From: an uncultured Clostridia bacterium
GTDB lineage: Bacteria; Bacillota; Clostridia; Oscillospirales; Ruminococcaceae
NCBI GenBank assembly: GCA_946567425.1
Contig: CAMNXF010000005.1
Span: forward strand, 124,001-188,000
Direction of reading: 5' to 3'
DNA length: 64,000 nt
Part shown: positions 54,431-62,510 of the stretch, one piece after another
Layout: each line of letters opens with the position of its first letter
Numbering within the stretch: position 1 is the first letter of the stretch
Notes under the pieces: model-generated
Told to the model about the DNA's origin: nothing
The model's input: only the letters and a program-made list of their open reading frames with translations
Databases searched by the model: none
Translations under genes and position numbers: made by a program

Positions 54431-55834
54431 CTAACCGTTAATAAAGGCCTCAAACGCCTTAAACGCCGCGTAAACGTCGGTTTTCGCAGTTATCTCAAAC
54501 GGCGCGTGCATACTCATAACGGGTACGCCAACATCGATCGTGTCAACGTTGAGATTTGCAATATATGCCGCGACCGTTCCACCGCCGCCGATATCCACCT
54601 TGCCGAGCTCGCCCGTCTGCCAGATAACACCCTTGCTATCGAGCAGCCGTCTTACCTCGCCGACAAACTCCGCAGAAGCGTCCGAAGTGCCGCTCTTGCC
54701 GCGCGAACCCGTGTACTTGGTCACGCATACGCCGCCGTTAAGCACACACGCGTTGTTCTTCTCGAATACGTCGGGGAACGTCGGGTCATAAGCCGCGTTT
54801 ACGTCGGCGGAAAGACACCTCGAATTTGACAGCACCTCCCTGCCGCGCACCCCAAACGTCGCCGCAAGGTCTGCAATAAAATACTTTAGGTACGCGGAAC
54901 GCAAGCCCGTATTCCCGTCCGAGCCCGTTTCCTCTTTATCGGTTAGGATAGCGACCGCCGTTTTCTTGACCGATTTCGCGTTCAGCACCGCCATAAGCTC
55001 GGTGTACGCGCAAACTCTGTCGTCCTGTCCATATCCACCGATAAGACTTCTGTCAAAGCCGATGTCGCGCGCCTTGAACGCGGGAACAGCCTCAAGTTCC
55101 GCAGAAAGGAAATCGCCCTCGGTTATGCCGTATTTCTCGTTCAGAAGCACCATAAGGCTCAGCTTTACCTTTTCGCTAACCTCGTCGTCCTTGAACGGAC
55201 GTGAGCCTATGATGATATTCAGCTCTTCGCCGCGTATAAGCTCGGTGGTCGGGCGCTTGTACTGTGAATTCGCCAGATGCGGCAGCAGATCGGAAACGCA
55301 GAAAACGGGATCGCTCTCGTCCTCGCCGACAGAAACGGTTATTTTCGTGCCGTCCGCCTTGATGATAACTCCATGCAGCGAAAGCGGAACGGTCGGCCAC
55401 TGATACTTCTTGATACCGCCATAGTAGTGTGTCTTGAAGTAGCCTATATCATCCTTTTCGTAGAGGGGGTTCTGCTTCATATCAAGACGTGGACTGTCGA
55501 TATGCGCCGCCACGAGATTAACTCCGTTCTCAATAGGCTCTTTGCCGATTATCACAAGAATAACAGACTTCTCGCGGTTCACATAGTATACCTTGTCACC
55601 CGCCTTGTAGGTCTTGTTTTTGTCGAACGGCATAAAGCCCTTAGCCTTTGCCTCGCGCTCTATAAAGCCCGCCGCCTCGCGTTCTGTCTTAGCCGCGTCG
55701 AGAAACGCCTTGTAGCCCTCGCAGAACTTGTCGCACTTCTTTATTTCCGCGTCGCTCATACACAGATACGCGTTCTTCTTTTGCAGGAAAAGCTGCTCTT
55801 TAAGCTCTTTTGCCGTTGTTGCTTTCTTTGCCAT
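54431..55834 (-). CDS. M18-family metallo-aminopeptidase
   Basis: Co-catalytic zinc aminopeptidase of family M18 (aspartyl aminopeptidase/aminopeptidase I group), 467 aa. Metal ligands and hallmarks: AAHIDSPRLDMKQNPL (first His/Asp), GYGQDDRVCAYTELMAV with bridging Asp, ILTDKEETGSDGNTG with the catalytic Glu pair, SADVNAAYDPTF and the C-terminal VPVMSMHAPFE with the last His. Probably cytosolic, dodecameric. Usual length for the clostridial group. Confidence 0.93.
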   Translation of the reverse strand: MAKKATTAKELKEQLFLQKKNAYLCMSDAEIKKCDKFCEGYKAFLDAAKTEREAAGFIEREAKAKGFMPFDKNKTYKAGDKVYYVNREKSVILVIIGKEPIENGVNLVAAHIDSPRLDMKQNPLYEKDDIGYFKTHYYGGIKKYQWPTVPLSLHGVIIKADGTKITVSVGEDESDPVFCVSDLLPHLANSQYKRPTTELIRGEELNIIIGSRPFKDDEVSEKVKLSLMVLLNEKYGITEGDFLSAELEAVPAFKARDIGFDRSLIGGYGQDDRVCAYTELMAVLNAKSVKKTAVAILTDKEETGSDGNTGLRSAYLKYFIADLAATFGVRGREVLSNSRCLSADVNAAYDPTFPDVFEKNNACVLNGGVCVTKYTGSRGKSGTSDASAEFVGEVRRLLDSKGVIWQTGELGKVDIGGGGTVAAYIANLNVDTIDVGVPVMSMHAPFEITAKTDVYAAFKAFEAFING

Positions 55835-55853
55835 AATAAACCATTCCTTTCGA

Positions 55854-56432
55854 TTATTTATCGTAAAGCTCGATATACATATCCATAGCTTTAGTTATCT
55901 TGTCAACATAATGGGCGGTGTCGGGTATCGGTATTTCGTCGAGATGAACGCCGTCCTTGGAATAGCGGCTGTCCGCAAGCCATTCGTTAACACCGCCGCG
56001 CCCCGCATGATATGCCGCCGCGACTGCTTCGACGTTCCCGAACTCCTCGTAAAGATAGCCGAGCAGTCTGCACCCGAAATCTATGTTTGTTTTCGGGTCG
56101 TACATCTCATAGTAGACCGTTTCCTCATCGTCCGACTTGAACTTTATCCAGTCAAACGTATCCTCCATTATCTGCATAAGTCCGCGCGCCCCAACGTCGG
56201 AGACCGCGTCGGGACGGAAACCGCTCTCGGTCTTGATGACCGCGTATACCAGATATTTGTTAATGCCATTTTCCTTTGAGTACTTTTCAACATAATCGCT
56301 ATATCCTAAAGGATAAGTCTTTTCAAGATAATACCGATACCCGAAATACCCGACAGCGCCGAGTATCAACGTTATGATCAATATTACAATAATTATGGGA
56401 GCTGCGCTCCTCTTATGTCTGCGCCTGTTCAT
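55854..56432 (-). CDS. Membrane-anchored lytic transglycosylase (SLT)
   Basis: 192 aa: signal anchor (about 12-33), then an SLT/GEWL domain that cuts peptidoglycan glycan strands. Catalytic Glu69 in IKTESGFRPDAVS, then GARGLMQIMEDTFDWI, DPKTNIDFGCRLLGYL, and AAYHAGRGGVNEWL. The ATG overlaps the coaE stop as ATGA. Related to Slt70-type clostridial enzymes used in growth or sporulation. Confidence 0.93.
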   Translation of the reverse strand: MNRRRHKRSAAPIIIVILIITLILGAVGYFGYRYYLEKTYPLGYSDYVEKYSKENGINKYLVYAVIKTESGFRPDAVSDVGARGLMQIMEDTFDWIKFKSDDEETVYYEMYDPKTNIDFGCRLLGYLYEEFGNVEAVAAAYHAGRGGVNEWLADSRYSKDGVHLDEIPIPDTAHYVDKITKAMDMYIELYDK

Positions 56433-57031
56433 CTGTCACCTTTCATTTTGTCTATCACCGCTGCGGTGCGTTCTATAAGCTGCCGCAACGTACCATTGTT
56501 CTCTATATTATAATCGGAGTGCTCCTTGAAGAACTCCGCGCCGTGCTGCGAGAAAAGCCGCTCCCGCGCCTGTTCAGGGGTTATGCCGTCACGTTTTATA
56601 ATGCGTTCCGCGCATTTGTCCGCGTCCGCTGTTACGCTCACTATCCTGTCGCATATCATATTGAGCTTCGCCTCGAAAAGCGTTGGCGCGTCAAGCAGAA
56701 CGCTGCCGCTTGCCGACTTTATCCTGTTCACTACCGCGTTTATGATATACGGGAAAATTATTCGCTGATAACGTCCGCGCTTTTCATTATCGGTGAAAAT
56801 CACCTTTGCGGTCACCGCGCGGTTCAGCGTGCCGTCGGAGTTCAGCAGTTTTTCGGAGAAACACCGCGCGATCTCATTGAGAAAGTGCCTGTTATCGGCG
56901 GCTTTTCGCGCGATACCGTCACAGTCGATCACCGTGAAGCCGTTGTCGGCGAACACTCCGCGAACCGTCGACTTACCCGCGCCGCTCTGCCCCGTCAAAC
57001 CTATTATCATAATATTTGGCAGATCTACCAT
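56429..57031 (-). CDS. coaE: Dephospho-CoA kinase
   Basis: Last step of coenzyme A synthesis. 200 aa, P-loop GLTGQSGAGKST (residues 11-22), VIDCDGIAR with catalytic Asp, DAPTLFEAKLN, and the lid VSVTADADKCAERIIKRDG. ATG 57031 after GGGGGTATAATA gives a family-like start; a longer frame adds 22 codons with no similarity. Typical length. Confidence 0.95.
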   Translation of the reverse strand: MVDLPNIMIIGLTGQSGAGKSTVRGVFADNGFTVIDCDGIARKAADNRHFLNEIARCFSEKLLNSDGTLNRAVTAKVIFTDNEKRGRYQRIIFPYIINAVVNRIKSASGSVLLDAPTLFEAKLNMICDRIVSVTADADKCAERIIKRDGITPEQARERLFSQHGAEFFKEHSDYNIENNGTLRQLIERTAAVIDKMKGDR

Positions 57032-57065
57032 TATTATACCCCCAAAACGTTGGTGGATACCGTTT

Positions 57066-57824
57066 TTAAAGCAATATTGACCACTCTGCAAAATCAAACC
57101 GTCCGCTGCCGTGACACAGCTTGCCGTCTGCTTTCAGTTTCTCAAGCTCATTTGCCATCTCGGAAATTATTCCGGGGCGGATATAAAGCGAGTGATGAGC
57201 GGGAAATATCCGCTTTACGGGTAGCTGCGCGATTTTCTTCAACGACCGAAGATACGCTTCCGGGTCAGTCGACGGGTAATTCGCGTACAAAATTCCCTTA
57301 TAAACCAAATCTCCCGTAAACAGCCACCCTCTGTCAGCCTCCCAGAAACATATATGTCCCGGAGAGTGTCCCGGCGTATGGAGAACCGTTACCGTTCTTC
57401 CGCCAAGCTCTATTTTATCTCTGTCGTTCAGCAGCTTTGACGGTTTCCCTTGGAATATCGTGTATTTCTCAAGTATAAAATCATCGGGGAGTTCGCCGTC
57501 GGCAAGCATTTTTCTCACCGCAGCAGCGGGCAGCGGAAAATTCCCATTCAGCCAATCGAGTTCCTCCGCGTGAGCGTAAAAATCGGGAAAATACTTGTGA
57601 CCGCCGATATGATCCCAATGAATATGCGTCGCGGCAGCAGTGATAGGCTTGTATGTTAATTGCGCCGTCTCAACGGAAATATTCCCGACACCAAGACCTG
57701 TGTCAATCAGCAGACAGCGCTCGCTGCCGATAAGAAGAAAGCAGTGCGTCTCCTCGGGATGACCGTACTCACTTATCACTGCTGTATCGTCGCTTATCCG
57801 CTCCGTTAAAAACCAACCGCTCAT
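57066..57824 (-). CDS. MBL-fold metallo-hydrolase
   Basis: 252-aa metallo-beta-lactamase-fold enzyme, glyoxalase-II-like group. Metal site H67-x-H69-x-D71-H72 (THIHWDHIGGH), third His in LHTPGHSPGHICFW, bridging Asp in LFTGDLVY, and FPAHHSLY for the last His. Substrate unknown. Its ATG overlaps by ATGA the stop of the sua5 3' remnant, evidence that it was once coupled to sua5. Confidence 0.92.
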   Translation of the reverse strand: MSGWFLTERISDDTAVISEYGHPEETHCFLLIGSERCLLIDTGLGVGNISVETAQLTYKPITAAATHIHWDHIGGHKYFPDFYAHAEELDWLNGNFPLPAAAVRKMLADGELPDDFILEKYTIFQGKPSKLLNDRDKIELGGRTVTVLHTPGHSPGHICFWEADRGWLFTGDLVYKGILYANYPSTDPEAYLRSLKKIAQLPVKRIFPAHHSLYIRPGIISEMANELEKLKADGKLCHGSGRFDFAEWSILL

Positions 57825-57883
57825 ACGTCGATCCTCCCGAACCCCGCCGCGCGGAGCAATCGGTTATACACGTCTACCATTCC
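57821..57883 (-). pseudogene. Second, diverged 3' end of sua5
   Basis: In the frame ending at the TGA 57821-57823 the sequence reads GKGMVDVYNRLLRAAGFGRI followed by DV, clearly the C-terminus of a Sua5 protein (the intact gene has GMGLAVYNRLLRAAGFKII). DNA identity is high over the central YNRLLRAAGF segment. The GNAT gene now ends within this stretch in another frame. It shows that the GNAT gene was inserted at the end of sua5. Confidence 0.85.
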
Positions 57884-58796
57884 TTTTCCAATGAAGCCAA
57901 TGTATACTGTCCTCATAGCCGATCTTTCGGTAAAAATCATTTCCGCCGCCTGTCATATACTCTGCTCCGAGCGATTTTAAATGTCTGTAATGTTGCGTAA
58001 GTGCTGCCGCAGCCAGTCCTCTTTTTCTGTATTTTGGAATCGTACACAGCGGCTCCATATAAGCAAGCTTATTTTCATGAACCCACCACATTCCCGAGAA
58101 GCACACATATTCATCATTATCATCAGCGATGATAACATTATATTGATAGGTTGAATGCGGCGGCGGCGCGATAGCTGAGCTTAGAACATCGTTATACGCT
58201 TTGTGCGGATTCCAAGGGCTTTCGGGGTTTGGTTCATCCCAATTCTCAAACACCCCAAGCTCCTCGGCATTAAATCCGTTCCATGTGCATTCAGCGAGTT
58301 TAATCGGGTCGGCATTCAGCGGGTCAACGAAATGAAATCCCTCAGGAAGCTCAAAGTTTAATTCCGATTTTTTGAAATCAAACAACATATCCACATTCTC
58401 ATACGCGACCGTATATCCTCTTTTTTCAGCAGCTTGTATCAATGCCCTCTGTCCTTGGAAAAGAACAGGCTCTTTCTCTCCGCCGACAACCGGAAAACTT
58501 TTCTCTGCGTATTCAAGCATTTCATCAGCCAATTCTTCATAACCGGGACGCAAATTGAAAAAGATGTTGGAAACGGGATTTTCCGTAAAAACAAATCCCA
58601 CCGCCTTATCGCCGTCAAACCATAGGCAATCCAGATGAAGATAATCCTTATTCATCCATGACGACGTGATCGCATACTCAAAAAACGGAGCTGCCACGCC
58701 GTTATTATAATGGGGATCATATATCTCAGTCATAAAATCCCAAATAATATCAATATCCGTTAATATTTGAAATTGTTTAGTTTTAATTATTCCCAT
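57864..58796 (-). CDS. GNAT-family acetyltransferase inserted behind sua5
   Basis: 310 aa. The C-terminal half is a GNAT domain: the ICSGM-like VCFSGMWWVHENKLAYMEPL, CTIPKYRKRGLAAAALTQHYRH with the acetyl-CoA loop (R-x-R-G-L-A), and MTGGGNDFYRKIGYED. The N-terminal half resembles a second, degenerate GNAT-like lobe (FVFTENPVSNIFFNLRPGYEELADEML). The ATG 58796 overlaps the end of sua5 by 14 bp and has GGAG seven bases upstream. Its last codons use sua5-remnant DNA. Base composition is more AT-rich than neighbours, a sign of transfer. Confidence 0.88.
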   Translation of the reverse strand: MGIIKTKQFQILTDIDIIWDFMTEIYDPHYNNGVAAPFFEYAITSSWMNKDYLHLDCLWFDGDKAVGFVFTENPVSNIFFNLRPGYEELADEMLEYAEKSFPVVGGEKEPVLFQGQRALIQAAEKRGYTVAYENVDMLFDFKKSELNFELPEGFHFVDPLNADPIKLAECTWNGFNAEELGVFENWDEPNPESPWNPHKAYNDVLSSAIAPPPHSTYQYNVIIADDNDEYVCFSGMWWVHENKLAYMEPLCTIPKYRKRGLAAAALTQHYRHLKSLGAEYMTGGGNDFYRKIGYEDSIHWLHWKRNGRRV

Positions 58797-59856
58797 ACTC
58801 CTTCTCCAATTCAATAATCTTAAACCCTGCCGCGCGGAGCAGCCGATTGTACACCGCAAGCCCCATTCCGCTATGCTCCGGCATCTCCACGAGAACAGTC
58901 TTAGCACCAAGTTCGTCGGCTTTGCGCAATAACGCGAACAGCCGCTGCGCCTGTATTTCGGGAGTGCTGCCGTAATCATGGAAAACGCCGCGCTCGGCAA
59001 CTCCCGCGCCTAAAACAATCAAGTCGTTCTCAAACCGTGAACGCTTTATGCAGTACTCCTCGAAAGTCTTGCCGTGCGCGTTGACAACGTAAACGTCCGC
59101 TTTCGGCGAATAGTGTTTGTACTTCATTCCGGGCGAGAGCACGCGCTCATCCTTTTCAGGCTGAGCCGTGACAGCTCTATCCACCTCAACCTCGCCGAAC
59201 TCCGAAAGCATTTCCGCGGTAATCCCCCCCGGGCGAAGAATGTGTATTTTATCTCCCTTAAAGCATATTACCGTGCTCTCGACCCCGACCTCGCATTCGC
59301 CGCCGTCGATTATCAGCGGTATTCTGCCGTTCATATCCTCGAAAACGTGCCGCGCGGTCGTGGGGCTGGGCTTTCCCGAGAGGTTCGCCGAAGGCGCTGC
59401 GAGAGGAAAACCGCATCTTTTTATTATCTCGCAAGCGGCTTCACTCGCGGGCATTCTCACTGCGACCGTGTCCAGACCGCCGCTCGTAATGCATGGCACC
59501 TTGTCCGACTTTGGAAAAATCATTGTCAGCGGACCGCCCCAGAAACGCTCCGCAAGCGCTTTTGCGGTATCGGGTATCTCCCTCACGAGCGGCGGGAGCA
59601 TTTTCATACTCGCGATATGCACGATAAGCGGATTGTCCTGCGGTCTGCCTTTGGCACGGAATATTTGTTTTACGGCATTTTCGTTCAGCGCGTCCGCTGC
59701 CAGTCCATACACGGTCTCGGTGGGGATAGCGACCAATTCACCGTATTTCAGCAGCTCGGCGGCTTCGAGAGCGCTCTCTCTGTTGTACGGCACAAGCCTT
59801 GTTTTATCAAGTCTCATCGACCCGTAAACAGGCTCGCGCCTTATATCATACTCCAT
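58783..59856 (-). CDS. tsaC: L-threonylcarbamoyladenylate synthase (Sua5)
   Basis: Makes threonylcarbamoyl-AMP for tRNA t6A37 modification. 357 aa. YrdC domain: LVAIPTETVYGLAADALN, IFRAKGRPQDNPLIVHI, FWGGPLTMIF, VAVRMPAS, PLAAPSANLSGKPSPTTA, then the C-terminal Sua5 domain (about 225-350, SPGMKYKHYSPKADVYVV and NRLLRAAGFKIIELE). Start ATG 59856 with AGGGGTAAGAA, 3 bp after prfA. Its last 40 or so codons exist twice in the window, see the remnant at 57821. Confidence 0.97.
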   Translation of the reverse strand: MEYDIRREPVYGSMRLDKTRLVPYNRESALEAAELLKYGELVAIPTETVYGLAADALNENAVKQIFRAKGRPQDNPLIVHIASMKMLPPLVREIPDTAKALAERFWGGPLTMIFPKSDKVPCITSGGLDTVAVRMPASEAACEIIKRCGFPLAAPSANLSGKPSPTTARHVFEDMNGRIPLIIDGGECEVGVESTVICFKGDKIHILRPGGITAEMLSEFGEVEVDRAVTAQPEKDERVLSPGMKYKHYSPKADVYVVNAHGKTFEEYCIKRSRFENDLIVLGAGVAERGVFHDYGSTPEIQAQRLFALLRKADELGAKTVLVEMPEHSGMGLAVYNRLLRAAGFKIIELEKEYGNN

Positions 59857-59859
59857 TTC

Positions 59860-60930
59860 TTACCCCTGTTTCAGCAGCTTTGCGGAATAATCCGCGACGC
59901 GCAGCGCCTCGAACACCTCGTCGCAGCCGCCGTTCATCATATCGTCCAGTTTGTACAGCGTCAGCCCTATGCGGTGATCGGTAACGCGCGACTGCGGAAA
60001 ATTATAGGTGCGTATACGCTCCGAGCGGTCGCCCGTACCGACCTGTATACGGCGCTCCTCGGCAATGGCACTGTCGCGCGCAGTCCGTTCAGCTTCGTAA
60101 AGGCGGCTATACAGCATTTTCATTGCCTTATCCTTGTTCTTCATCTGCGAACGCTCTTCCTGACACTCAACGACCATTCCCGACGGGTGGTGAATTATCC
60201 GCACTGCCGACTCGGTCTTATTGATGTGCTGACCGCCTGCGCCGCTCGAACGGAACGTCTGTATCGTAAGGTCGGCAGGATTGATGCTTACGTCGACATC
60301 CTCGACCTCGGGAAGAACCGCGACCGTTACCGTCGAGGTCTGTATGCGCCCCTGCGACTCCGTCTCGGGAACGCGCTGAACGCGGTGCACTCCGCTTTCG
60401 TACTTTAATTTAGCATATACACCCTCACCTTCCACGCCGAAGCTTATCTCGCGGTAGCCGCCGAGCTCGGTGGGATTGCTGCTCATCACGTCGATTTTCC
60501 AGCCCTGCCGCGCCGCGAACATCGAGTACATTCTGAACATTGAATTCGCAAAAAGCGCTGCTTCCTCACCGCCCGCGCCCGCGCGTATCTCCACAATAAC
60601 GCTCTTGTTGTCGTCTGGGTCACGCGGCAGAAGAAGTATTTTCAACTCCTCGCCGAACTTTTCCATATCGGCTTTCGCGGTGAGCATTTCCAACTCCGCC
60701 ATTTCTCGAAGTTCCGCGTCCGCCGACATATCGTCAAGAACTGACTTCGCGTCGTTACAACTGCACTCCGCACTGAGATATTCTTTGTACTTGTCTATAA
60801 GCGGCGTGAGGTTCTTATATTCGCGCATAAGTTCCGTGTACAACTTATTATCCGCGACCACTTTGGGGTCAGAGAGTTTCGCGCTTATTTCGTCATACCG
60901 AGCTTGCGCCGCACTTATTTTTTCCAACAT
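59860..60930 (-). CDS. prfA: Peptide chain release factor 1
   Basis: Recognises UAA/UAG stop codons and triggers peptide release. 356 aa. GGQ motif at residues 232-234 in RSSGAGGQHINKTESAVRI; codon-recognition region VHRVQRVPETESQGRIQTST with the RF1 hallmark PxT-equivalent at PET (188-190). EIRAGAGGEEAALFA near 115-128. Normal length and position ahead of sua5. Confidence 0.98.
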   Translation of the reverse strand: MLEKISAAQARYDEISAKLSDPKVVADNKLYTELMREYKNLTPLIDKYKEYLSAECSCNDAKSVLDDMSADAELREMAELEMLTAKADMEKFGEELKILLLPRDPDDNKSVIVEIRAGAGGEEAALFANSMFRMYSMFAARQGWKIDVMSSNPTELGGYREISFGVEGEGVYAKLKYESGVHRVQRVPETESQGRIQTSTVTVAVLPEVEDVDVSINPADLTIQTFRSSGAGGQHINKTESAVRIIHHPSGMVVECQEERSQMKNKDKAMKMLYSRLYEAERTARDSAIAEERRIQVGTGDRSERIRTYNFPQSRVTDHRIGLTLYKLDDMMNGGCDEVFEALRVADYSAKLLKQG

Positions 60931-60975
60931 TTTCTACCTCCAAAAAATCTTGATTGTTAAAGGTAAAAAGCGCCG

Positions 60976-61176
60976 CTAACCCTTTTCCTCCGCAATATCG
61001 CGGATAACGGACTTTATTTTCTTCTCGCACTTCGACCTCGCGGTCATAAACGTGTGCCCACAACCCATGCACGTCAGCTTAAAATCCGCGCCCACGCGAA
61101 TCACTTTCATACGGTTGCTGCCGCAGCCGGGGTGGTTTTTCTTCATTACAAGAACGTCGCCTACGTGGATGTCCAC
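60976..61176 (-). CDS. DUF951 zinc-ribbon-like protein
   Basis: 66 aa, begins MDIHVGDVLVMKKNHPCG-like (MKKNHPGCGSNRMKVIRVGA) with C-x2-C in LTCMGCGHTFM; the end is helical and basic. Matches the DUF951 family (YyzM of Bacillus), which lies near prfA or rpsF in several Firmicutes. Function unknown; RNA or ribosome binding is plausible. First gene of the operon with prfA, sua5 and beyond. Confidence 0.92.
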   Translation of the reverse strand: MDIHVGDVLVMKKNHPGCGSNRMKVIRVGADFKLTCMGCGHTFMTARSKCEKKIKSVIRDIAEEKG

Positions 61177-61274
61177 AATATCGCCTCCTCAATATAATTA
61201 ACTTCAGCCTTTGTGCTGTGAAATTTTTTCTTTCGGTCAAATAGTATCCCTCGTCACATAATCATACATAGTAT

Positions 61275-61303
61275 AGTATAACACATTGCCGACAATTTTG
61301 CAA
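61275..61303 (-). promoter_or_regulatory. Predicted promoter of the DUF951-prfA operon
   Basis: Minus strand: -35 TTGCAA (61298-61303), 17-bp spacer ending in TGT, -10 TATACT (61275-61280). Divergent to the tRNA promoter. Confidence 0.7.
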
Positions 61304-61371
61304 TATTTTACCGAAATTTTTTCAAAATTTTGCTTTTTTTATATAAATATTCAATTTTTTGAAAAAAGGGG

Positions 61372-61400
61372 TTGACAAACTGCTTTTTTTTTGGTATAAT
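61372..61400 (+). promoter_or_regulatory. Predicted consensus promoter of tRNA-Lys
   Basis: TTGACA (61372-61377), 17-bp spacer ending in TGG, TATAAT (61395-61400), 17 bp before the tRNA. Perfect match to sigma-A consensus, as expected for a stable RNA. Confidence 0.88.
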
Positions 61401-61417
61401 GTCAACGTTGTCTAATT

Positions 61418-61493
61418 GATCCACTAGCTCAGGCGGTAGAGCACCTGACTTTTAATCAGGGTGTCCCGGGTTCGATTCCCGGGTGGATCACCA
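61418..61493 (+). tRNA. tRNA-Lys (UUU anticodon)
   Basis: Clover leaf drawn by hand: acceptor GATCCAC / GTGGATC with discriminator A and encoded CCA; D arm GCTC / GAGC; anticodon stem CCTGA / TCAGG with loop CTTTTAA (anticodon TTT); variable GTGTC; T arm CCGGG-TTCGATT-CCCGG. All stems pair perfectly. It serves as the probable attachment gene for the integrative element that follows. Confidence 0.97.
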
Positions 61494-61499
61494 AAAAAC

Positions 61500-61541
61500 G
61501 CACTGTTAAGCCAAAAATCAAAGGCTGACAGTGCTTTTTTT
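61500..61541 (+). terminator. Intrinsic terminator after tRNA-Lys
   Basis: GCACTGT-ta-AGCC / GGCT-ga-CAGTGC hairpin with an AT-rich loop followed by TTTTTTT (61535-61541). Also shields the integrase gene from tRNA readthrough on the opposite strand. Confidence 0.85.
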
Positions 61542-61577
61542 GTGCCGTTTTTACGCAATTTGACAAGACCCCCGAAA

Positions 61578-62510
61578 TTAGGGTGTCCCAAGCTTATTAT
61601 CTTTGTTAAAATTGCACAAATTTTCCTGTATGCGGTCTACATGTGAATTATGCGACGACCTAATAAGCGCGTAATTGCTGGATAAATGAAGATATATCTG
61701 CGTAATCGAAATAGAGCTATGACCGAGAATACACCTCAACATCTCCAGATTACCGCCGTCAACAAGATAGAGCGTGGCGAACGTATGCCGCAACAAATGA
61801 GGGTGTAAGCGCTTTATACCCGATTGCTCCTTTAGGTCTTGAAACACCATTTTAATAACGTTGTTGTCTATGCCGTTCCCGAACCTGTCAAGCAGAAAGG
61901 GCGACGAGGATTTTCCGTTCCTCTTATTTTGTACACGTTTATCATATTCACAGAGATACTGAGCGGTAGTCGCGCCCATTGGTACAATGCGCTGCTTATT
62001 TCCTTTACCATTGACGAGCAGCGACCGCTGAAGAAAGTCCACATCAGATACCTTTAGTCGAGTAAGTTCCGAGCGGCGAAGTCCGCAATCGAGCATTAGC
62101 AGAACAAAGCACTTATTACGCAGTTCCAAAACGTCGGAAACGTCAAAGCATGCTAAAAGTCTGCCGATCTCGTCATCAGTAAGCGGAATAATTTCATCTT
62201 TTGACTGTCGTATCAGCTTTAGCTTATGGGAACAATCGCCGATTATATCCTCGTCGATAAGGAAGTTATAGAACGCCTTGACCGCTCGGATATGCGTATT
62301 TATACTGGTAGACTTCAAGCCGCTGCTGCTTAAATGTATTATGTATTCCTTGTACTGCTTTATGGTAAGTTCTTCGACTGTTTCAATGCTTTGACTTACC
62401 CAATCAATAAAAGCGCCCAGAACAGCGGTATAGAAATCTATTGTGGCTGGGGAATTGTTGCGTACACGCTGCTCAAACATGAAATTATCGTAAGCGTCTG
62501 ATATTGTCAT
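61578..62510 (-). CDS. Tyrosine recombinase / integrase
   Basis: 310 aa, XerC/XerD-like site-specific recombinase. N-terminal SAM-like DNA-binding domain (about 1-90). Catalytic residues: Arg145 (CGLRRSELT), Lys169 (VNGKGNKQR), His238 and Arg241 (HPHLLRHTFAT), His264 (ILGHSSIS), nucleophile Tyr273 (QIYLHLS). The ATG overlaps the rep stop (ATGA). Its 3' end lies 85 bp from the tRNA. Expected to integrate and excise the element at tRNA-Lys. Confidence 0.95.
   Translation of the reverse strand: MTISDAYDNFMFEQRVRNNSPATIDFYTAVLGAFIDWVSQSIETVEELTIKQYKEYIIHLSSSGLKSTSINTHIRAVKAFYNFLIDEDIIGDCSHKLKLIRQSKDEIIPLTDDEIGRLLACFDVSDVLELRNKCFVLLMLDCGLRRSELTRLKVSDVDFLQRSLLVNGKGNKQRIVPMGATTAQYLCEYDKRVQNKRNGKSSSPFLLDRFGNGIDNNVIKMVFQDLKEQSGIKRLHPHLLRHTFATLYLVDGGNLEMLRCILGHSSISITQIYLHLSSNYALIRSSHNSHVDRIQENLCNFNKDNKLGTP

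Noticed and set aside
57864-59000. 378-aa version of the GNAT gene
   Set aside because: The first 68 codons lie inside sua5 antiphase and look like nonsense; the ATG at 58796 starts a normal protein.
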